Source: Lysobacterales bacterium
GTDB taxonomy: Bacteria > Pseudomonadota > Gammaproteobacteria > Xanthomonadales > UBA2363
Assembly (NCBI GenBank): GCA_019634735.1
Contig: JAHCAT010000011.1
Span: 62,001 to 126,000, forward strand
Length of the DNA: 64,000 bases
Direction of reading: 5' to 3'
Part shown: positions 58,833 through 64,000 of the stretch, one piece after another
Layout: each line of letters opens with the position of its first letter
Numbering within the stretch: the stretch's first letter is position 1
Program-made: the position numbers and the translations under genes
Notes under the pieces: generated by a model
Seen by the model: the letters and a program-made list of their open reading frames with translations, nothing else
Databases searched by the model: none
Told to the model about the DNA's origin: nothing

Positions 58833-60110
58833 CTACATGCGCAGTGCTTCGATGGGATCCAGCCGCGAGGCCTTGCGGGCGGGGTAGTAGCCGAAGAACA
58901 GGCCGGTGGCCACGGAAAATCCGGTGGCCATCAGGATCACGTTGTGGTCGAGCGCCACCGGCAGGTCGGTGAAGCGGGCGGTGGCCAGGGCGCCGGCGAC
59001 GCCGATCGCGATGCCGATCGCGCCGCCGCCCAGGGAGATGATCATCGCCTCGGCCAGGAACTGCCGGCGCACCGAGGACGGCCCGCCGCCGACCGCCATG
59101 CGCAGGCCGATCTCGCGGATCCGTTCGGTCACCGAGACCAGCATGATGTTCATGATGCCGATGCCGCCGACCAGCAGCGAGATCGAGGCCACCGCGCCCA
59201 GCAGCAGCGACATCAGCCGCGTGGTCTGGGTGCGGGTGGCGACCATCTGCGAGAGGTTGCGCACGCTGAAGTCGTCCTCGGCACCCGGCTGGATGCGGTG
59301 ACGCTGGCGCAGCAGGGTGGTGATTTCCTCCTGCACGAATTCCAGGTCCTCGGCACGCGCGACGGTGACGGTGATCTGGTTGACGCGGTCGGTGGGCATC
59401 AGCACCGCCGGCCGACCGGCGGCGGAGGCCGCCGCGGAGGCCGCGGCAGCCGCCGGCCCGAGCAGGCGGCGGCGCGCGGTGTCCAGCGGCACCATCACGA
59501 CATCGTCGGCGTCGCCGCCCCAGCCGGTCTGGCCCTTGGCCGCCAGCACGCCGACCACGATCATCGGCACCTGGGCAATGCGCACGGTGGCACCGACCGC
59601 CTCGCCCTCGCCGAACAGCTCGCGGCGCACCGTGGCGCCCAGCACCACCGATTTGCCGGCGCTTGCGAAGTCGCGTGCGGTAAAGCCCTCACCTTCGGCC
59701 AGCTGCCAGTCGTTGACCGTCTTGAAGTCCTCGCTGACGCCCTGCCAGCTGGTCGACCAGTTGCGCTCGGCGAACACCACCTGTCCGCCGCCGCGGACGC
59801 TCGCGGCGACGTACTGGATCTCGGGGATCTCGTCGCGGATCGCCTCCATGTCGCCGGTGGTCAGCGACGGCAGCGAACCGGCGGCCATGCGGGCCCCGCC
59901 GCCGCGACCTCCGCCCGAGAACACCTCCAGCCGGTTGGAACCCAGGCTGGCCATGATCCGGTCGAGTTCCGACTGCGTGCCCTGGCCGACCGAGACCATG
60001 ACGATCACCGCGGCAATGCCGATGATCACGCCCAGGGCGGTGAGGATGCTGCGCAGCCAGTTGCCGCGCAGAGCGAACAGGGCCATGCCCAGGATGTCGG
60101 TGTGCTTCAT
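58833..60110 (-). CDS. MacB-like ABC transporter permease
   Basis: Inner-membrane permease of 425 residues with the MacB/FtsX topology: one N-terminal helix (NWLRSILTALGVIIGIAAV), a periplasmic domain about 45-290, and three C-terminal helices from about 305 (LLLGAVASISLLVGGIGIMN, then IREIGLRMAVG). The periplasmic domain has an Ala-rich insert (about residues 215-235). ATG 60110 overlaps the ATPase stop (ATGA). In E. coli MacB the ATPase and permease are one chain; here they are separate. It likely forms a tripartite exporter with the membrane-fusion protein below and a TolC-type channel encoded elsewhere. Confidence 0.92.
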   Translation of the reverse strand: MKHTDILGMALFALRGNWLRSILTALGVIIGIAAVIVMVSVGQGTQSELDRIMASLGSNRLEVFSGGGRGGGARMAAGSLPSLTTGDMEAIRDEIPEIQYVAASVRGGGQVVFAERNWSTSWQGVSEDFKTVNDWQLAEGEGFTARDFASAGKSVVLGATVRRELFGEGEAVGATVRIAQVPMIVVGVLAAKGQTGWGGDADDVVMVPLDTARRRLLGPAAAAASAAASAAGRPAVLMPTDRVNQITVTVARAEDLEFVQEEITTLLRQRHRIQPGAEDDFSVRNLSQMVATRTQTTRLMSLLLGAVASISLLVGGIGIMNIMLVSVTERIREIGLRMAVGGGPSSVRRQFLAEAMIISLGGGAIGIAIGVAGALATARFTDLPVALDHNVILMATGFSVATGLFFGYYPARKASRLDPIEALRM

Positions 60111-60832
60111 GGCTGGACCTCGGCGCCGCCTTCGACCAGGCGGCCGTCGCGGATGGTCAGGGTGCGGTCGGCGTGGCCGGCGACCTCGGCTTCGTGGGTG
60201 ATCAGCACCACCGTGTGGCCGGCGTCGCGCAGGCGTTCGAACAGCGCCAGGATTTCCTCGCCGGTGCGCGAGTCGAGCGCGCCGGTGGGTTCGTCGGCGA
60301 GCAGCACCGGCGGTGCGTTGATCAGGGCCCGGGCGATCGCGACGCGCTGCTGCTGGCCGCCGGACAGCTCGGTGGGCCGATGCCCGGCGCGATCGGCCAG
60401 GCCGACATCGGCGAGTGCCTGGCGGGCGATCGGCTCGCGCTGCGCGCGCGGCACGCCCGCGTAGACCAGGGGCAGCATGACGTTCTCCAGCGCGCTCATC
60501 CTGGGCAACAGGTGGAAGCCCTGGAACACGAAGCCGATCTTGGCCAGGCGCAGGCGCGCGCGCTGCTCGGCGTCGAGCGTCGCGACATCGACGCCGTCGC
60601 ACAGGTAGCGGCCCTCGCTGGGCGTGTCCAGGCAGCCGATCAGGTTCATCAGGGTCGACTTGCCGGACCCCGACGGGCCCATGATGGCGACGAACTCGCC
60701 GCCGTCGATGCGGAAGCTGACATCGGCCAGTGCACGCACCTCACCGGGAGAGCCCGGGTTGTAGACCTTGCCCAGGTGTTCGACCTGGATCACCGGAACG
60801 GGCGCCTCGGGGCGCGGGCCACCGGCGTCCAT
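60107..60832 (-). CDS. MacB-like ABC transporter ATP-binding protein
   Basis: ATPase of 241 residues in the LolD/MacB group. Walker A is GPSGSGKST (about 52-60), Q-loop FVFQGFHLLP, signature LSGGQQQRVAIARAL, Walker B VLLADEPTGALD, and H-loop LITHEAEVAGHADR. It powers the adjacent permease. Start ATG overlaps the stop of the fusion protein gene by one base (TGATG). Confidence 0.95.
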   Translation of the reverse strand: MDAGGPRPEAPVPVIQVEHLGKVYNPGSPGEVRALADVSFRIDGGEFVAIMGPSGSGKSTLMNLIGCLDTPSEGRYLCDGVDVATLDAEQRARLRLAKIGFVFQGFHLLPRMSALENVMLPLVYAGVPRAQREPIARQALADVGLADRAGHRPTELSGGQQQRVAIARALINAPPVLLADEPTGALDSRTGEEILALFERLRDAGHTVVLITHEAEVAGHADRTLTIRDGRLVEGGAEVQP

Positions 60833-62382
60833 CAGCCGCTCCGCTCGACGCCGACCAGCACGGCATCGCCCTCGGCGAGGCCATCGAGCACCTGGCTGTG
60901 GCTGGCGTCCGCCAGGCCGATCCGCACGTTCACCTCGACCGGCCGGCCATCGCGCAGAACATGGACGCTGGCGCGCCGGCTGGCCGCCAGCATCGCCAGC
61001 TCGGCATCCAGGCGCCGCTGTCGACCTTCGTCGAGCGTGGCGCGCAGGGGCTGCAGGGCGACGGCGGTCGCCTCGGCACTGCGCCTGCGACGCGCCTCCT
61101 CGGAGGCCGGCAGGTTACCGGCGCGTGCCTGCGCCATCATCTGCTGGCGCACCTGGGCCATCGCCTCGCCAAGCTGGGCGCGCTCGGACTCGTCCAGACC
61201 GACGCGGCCGGCCAGTTCGTCGACCTGGCGTTGCGCCTGTTCGCGGAAACGCGCGATCGCCGCGGCGTCGGGTGGCCCGGACGGCGCCGCCTCGGCGGCC
61301 GTTGCCGCGCCCGGTGGCCGGAAACGCAGCGCCGCGTTGGGCAGCCGCAGCACGCCCTCGCGCTCGCTGACCAGCACCTCGGCACTGGCGGTCATGCCCG
61401 GCAGCAGGGCCAGGTCGGCGTTGTCGACATCGACGATCACCGGGTAGGTGATCACCGTCGATGCCTCGGTGGCGGCCAGGCGGACCTGGCGCACCACGCC
61501 CTCGAAGTCGCGCCCGGGGAAGGCGTCGACCGTGAAGCGCACCGTCTGGCCGACCCGGATCTGGCCGACATCGGATTCGTCGACGGTCAGCTCGATCTGC
61601 ATCTGCCGCAGGTCTTCGGCGATGGTGAACAGAACAGGGGTCTGGAAGCTGGCCGCCACGGTCTGGCCGGGTTCGACCTGGCGCGACAGCACCACGCCAT
61701 CGACCGGCGCGCGCAGCACGGTGTAGTCGAGGTCGAGCCGCGCGCTCTCGACCGCGGCGCGCCGCTGCGCGACCTGCGACTGCGCGACCTGGATCGCCGC
61801 CTGTGCCGATGCGACCCGCGCCTGCGCCTGGTCGCGGGCCGCCACCGCGGTGTCGAAGTCCGCCTGGGAAATCAGTTGCCGGGCCAGGATGCTCTGCGCG
61901 CGCGCATGCGCCGCCTCGGCATTGCGCTGCGCGGCCACCGCCTCGCCGTGGTTGGCGCGCGCCGCATCCAGGTTGGCCAGGGCGCTGGCAAGGTCGGCCT
62001 CGACCTGGGCCACGCGCGACCGGAAATTGGCCGGATCGATGCGGGCGATCACCTGGCCGGCCTGCACGGCGTCGTTGAAGTCGACCTCGACCGCCAGCAC
62101 CTGGCCGGACACCTGGGAGCCGACCTCGACCGTCGACAAGGCACTGAGCTTGCCGGTGGCCGCGATCGACACCCGCACCGTGCCGGTGTCGACCTGGGCG
62201 GTGCGCCAGCGCACCGCCTCGTCGCCGCGCAGTGCCTGCCAACCGAACCAGGCGGCCAGCAGGACGGCGACCGCGATCGCGGCATGGACCGGCCGCAGGC
62301 GGCGCCGCTGCGGTTCGGGCAGGGCGACCCGGCGCGACGGCGGACGGATGCCGGTGGCGGGCGTTGTCGGGGTGCTGGTCAT
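60832..62382 (-). CDS. MacA-like periplasmic membrane-fusion protein
   Basis: Protein of 516 residues. Membrane anchor about 35-55 (AAIAVAVLLAAWFGWQAL). Biotinyl-lipoyl-like hairpin, with VEVGSQVSGQVLAVEVDFND first half and TVLRAPVDGVVLSRQVEPGQ second half flanking a coiled coil (about 120-215). The beta-barrel follows, ending ALLPGMTASAEVLV. An insert of about 110 helical residues (about 365-470) after NAALRFRPPG is longer than in MacA and begins a second coiled coil, an unusual feature. ATG 62382 is chosen over longer upstream frames because it starts before the anchor. First gene of the efflux operon, divergent from dmsB-like. Confidence 0.9.
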   Translation of the reverse strand: MTSTPTTPATGIRPPSRRVALPEPQRRRLRPVHAAIAVAVLLAAWFGWQALRGDEAVRWRTAQVDTGTVRVSIAATGKLSALSTVEVGSQVSGQVLAVEVDFNDAVQAGQVIARIDPANFRSRVAQVEADLASALANLDAARANHGEAVAAQRNAEAAHARAQSILARQLISQADFDTAVAARDQAQARVASAQAAIQVAQSQVAQRRAAVESARLDLDYTVLRAPVDGVVLSRQVEPGQTVAASFQTPVLFTIAEDLRQMQIELTVDESDVGQIRVGQTVRFTVDAFPGRDFEGVVRQVRLAATEASTVITYPVIVDVDNADLALLPGMTASAEVLVSEREGVLRLPNAALRFRPPGAATAAEAAPSGPPDAAAIARFREQAQRQVDELAGRVGLDESERAQLGEAMAQVRQQMMAQARAGNLPASEEARRRRSAEATAVALQPLRATLDEGRQRRLDAELAMLAASRRASVHVLRDGRPVEVNVRIGLADASHSQVLDGLAEGDAVLVGVERSG

Positions 62383-62520
62383 GGACGGGTCGGGCTCGCT
62401 GTCGGCGGGTCGGCAACGACCGTGGACCACGATCGCCTTGCCGGGGTTCCATTGTGCCGGCCGATCGTGGAGGAAAAGGGAAGCCGCCTGCGCGCGGGCC
62501 ATCGGGTAGCATGCCCGGCC

Positions 62521-63276
62521 ATGACCGCGCTGCCGGCGACGACCCCCAAGAAGCTGGGCCTGGTGATCGACCTCGACACCTGCGTCGGCTGCCATGCCTG
62601 CGCGGTGGCCTGCAAGCAGTGGAACGACATCGGCGAATGGGGCCCGCTGCCCGACGTCGACGGTTCCGGTCCGCGCCCCGAGGGCGCCTGGCTGAACCGC
62701 GTGCACAGCTACGACGTCACCACGCCGGACGGCACCGGCATGACCCTGCACTTCCCGCGCTCGTGCCTGCACTGCGAGGACGCCGCCTGCGTGACGGTGT
62801 GCCCGACCGGCGCCAGCCACAAGCGCGCCGACGACGGCATCGTGCTGGTCGATCCGGACACCTGCATCGGCTGCAAGCTGTGCGCCTGGGCCTGTCCCTA
62901 CGGCGCGCGCGAGCTGGACCCGGTCCAGAAGACCATGAAGAAGTGCACCCTGTGCGCGGACCGCATCGACAATGCCGCGCTGGCGCCGGAAGACCGCCAG
63001 CCGGCGTGCGTGCAGGCCTGTCCGACCCGCGCGCGCCATTTCGGCGACCTCGCCGACCCCGATTCGGCGGTTTCGCGCCTGGTCGCCGAGCGCGATGGCC
63101 AGCCGCTGCTGCCCGAGCTGGGCTATCGCCCGGTCAACCGCTACCTGCCGCCCAGGCCGCGCCGGAACAAGGCCGGCGACACCGGCGCGCCGGCGCGACT
63201 GGACGAGGGCCACGGCTTCGATGCCGGGCAGGCCTCGCCGCTGCTGCGCTGGCTCGACCGCGTGCTGAGCCGCTGA
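62521..63276 (+). CDS. DmsB-like 4Fe-4S electron-transfer subunit
   Basis: Iron-sulfur protein of 251 residues, cytoplasmic or periplasmic face partner of a molybdopterin oxidoreductase. Four cysteine clusters are visible: CVGCHACAVAC (about 20-30), CLHCEDAACVTVCP, CIGCKLCAWACPYG, and CTLCADR with CVQACP. This fits four 4Fe-4S clusters. The C-terminal 60 residues are a proline-rich tail. It starts at ATG 62521 and precedes the anchor subunit by one base. The catalytic subunit is not in the window and may follow. Confidence 0.93.
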   Translation: MTALPATTPKKLGLVIDLDTCVGCHACAVACKQWNDIGEWGPLPDVDGSGPRPEGAWLNRVHSYDVTTPDGTGMTLHFPRSCLHCEDAACVTVCPTGASHKRADDGIVLVDPDTCIGCKLCAWACPYGARELDPVQKTMKKCTLCADRIDNAALAPEDRQPACVQACPTRARHFGDLADPDSAVSRLVAERDGQPLLPELGYRPVNRYLPPRPRRNKAGDTGAPARLDEGHGFDAGQASPLLRWLDRVLSR

Positions 63277-63277
63277 C

Positions 63278-64000
63278 GTGCACCCGGCCGCGTCGGTCAT
63301 CGCCTTCACCACCCTGAGCGGCGCCGGCTACGGGCTGCTGGTGTGGCTGGGTCTGCTGGTGGCATTCGGCCAGGCGGGACGCTCGCCCGCGCTGGTGCTG
63401 ACCGCGCTGTTGCTGGGCGGCATGCTGGTCGGTGCCGGACTGCTTGCCTCGCTGGCCCACCTGGGGCGCCCCGAACGCGCCTGGCGGGCGTTCAGCCAAT
63501 GGCGCACCTCCTGGCTGTCGCGCGAGGGCGTGGCGGCGGTGGCCAGCTTCGTGCCGATCGCCGGGCTGGGCTGGGCGGTGCTGTCCGGGGCCGCGCCGGC
63601 CTGGCGCGATGGCTTCGCGCTGGCCCTGGTGCCGGCTGCCCTTGTCACCCTGGTCTGCACCGCGCGCATCTACGACACCCTGCGACCGATCCCGGCCTGG
63701 CACAACCGCTGGGTGCTGCCCGGCTTCCTGGCGCTGGCCGCGGCCAGCGGCGGCGCCCTGCTGTGGGCCCTGGGCGTGCTGGCCTTCGCGCTGCCGCCGC
63801 ACCGCGGCGACGGGTTCGTCCTGCTGGTGCTGCTGGCGCTGGCCGCGGCGGTGAAGTGGGCCTACTGGCGCCACATCGACCGCCATCCCGGCGGCGTCGC
63901 GGCCGCCGCCGCGCTGGCCTTGCCGGCCGGCAGCGCCGTACGCAGCTTCGAGGCGCCGCACACCGAAGCGAACTTCCTGATGCGCGAGATGGGTTTCGCG
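63278..64000 (+). CDS. DmsC-like membrane anchor (partial)
   Basis: Membrane subunit, 241 codons seen, cut by the window end. The GTG start is one base after the dmsB-like stop. At least six hydrophobic helices are visible. DmsC-type motifs include SLAHLGRPERAWRAFSQWRT near 54-75, SWLSREG, YDTLRPIPAWHN near 130 and the late block TEANFLMREMGF near the end. It would take electrons from menaquinol to the iron-sulfur subunit. Confidence 0.9.
   Translation, partial: MHPAASVIAFTTLSGAGYGLLVWLGLLVAFGQAGRSPALVLTALLLGGMLVGAGLLASLAHLGRPERAWRAFSQWRTSWLSREGVAAVASFVPIAGLGWAVLSGAAPAWRDGFALALVPAALVTLVCTARIYDTLRPIPAWHNRWVLPGFLALAAASGGALLWALGVLAFALPPHRGDGFVLLVLLALAAAVKWAYWRHIDRHPGGVAAAAALALPAGSAVRSFEAPHTEANFLMREMGFA

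Overview
The window comes from a high-GC, Gram-negative chromosome, most likely a gammaproteobacterium of the Lysobacterales (Xanthomonadales) type. I infer this from a lipoyl-domain-bearing LpdA near AceF, LytTR and OmpR two-component pairs, secreted proteins carrying an (I/L)Fx(D/N)GF(E/Q) tag, CTCCCC/GGGGAG intergenic palindromes, and a GGGANNC heptamer array. No rRNA or tRNA gene was seen. Reading frames are very open on both strands because of the high GC, so many long antisense frames are meaningless.

Layout. 1-1.8 kb: LytS/LytTR-type two-component pair. 1.8-2.9 kb: intergenic with two palindromic elements. 2.9-6.7 kb: a lower-GC insert-like pair, an aegerolysin-like protein and a 1083-residue propeller/helix/membrane protein. 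7-11.8 kb: VNG-repeat secreted protein, gpmI, EnvC-like factor and a CtpA protease. 11.8-24.7 kb: LuxR regulator, lpdA, DUF2059, GNAT-nitrilase fusion, two secreted proteins of unknown role, aceF, SLC13 transporter, epimerase-like protein. 24.8-33.9 kb: a promoter followed by lipase-like lipoprotein, DUF1302, DUF1329, YCF48-like and MMPL/RND genes, read here as one envelope lipid/hydrophobe trafficking system. 34-36.2 kb: BaeSR-type two-component pair. 36.2-43 kb: two small secreted proteins, mnmG, and a SWIM-SNF2 helicase.

43.4-54.4 kb is a defence-like island: a VapBC toxin-antitoxin pair with a clear palindromic operator, then a type I-G (formerly I-U) CRISPR interference operon (csb1, csb2, cas3 with C-terminal HD, a small cas8-like gene), a decayed cas2 remnant, a leader, and an array of 35 intact repeats plus one degenerate terminal repeat. 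cas1 and cas4 are absent from the window, so the locus looks able to interfere but unable to acquire spacers on its own. Two spacers, 16 positions apart, are identical except for one base that is synonymous in one reading frame.

54.7-64 kb: a secreted DGFE-tagged protein, a membrane-anchored BLUF photoreceptor, divergent azoR/lysR, an intergenic heptamer tandem array, a MacAB-type efflux operon, and the start of a DmsBC-like electron-transfer operon cut by the window end.

The best candidates for something under-described are the aegerolysin-like/giant-protein pair, the CRISPR locus with a truncated adaptation module, the envelope lipid-trafficking operon, and the recurring DGFE tag.
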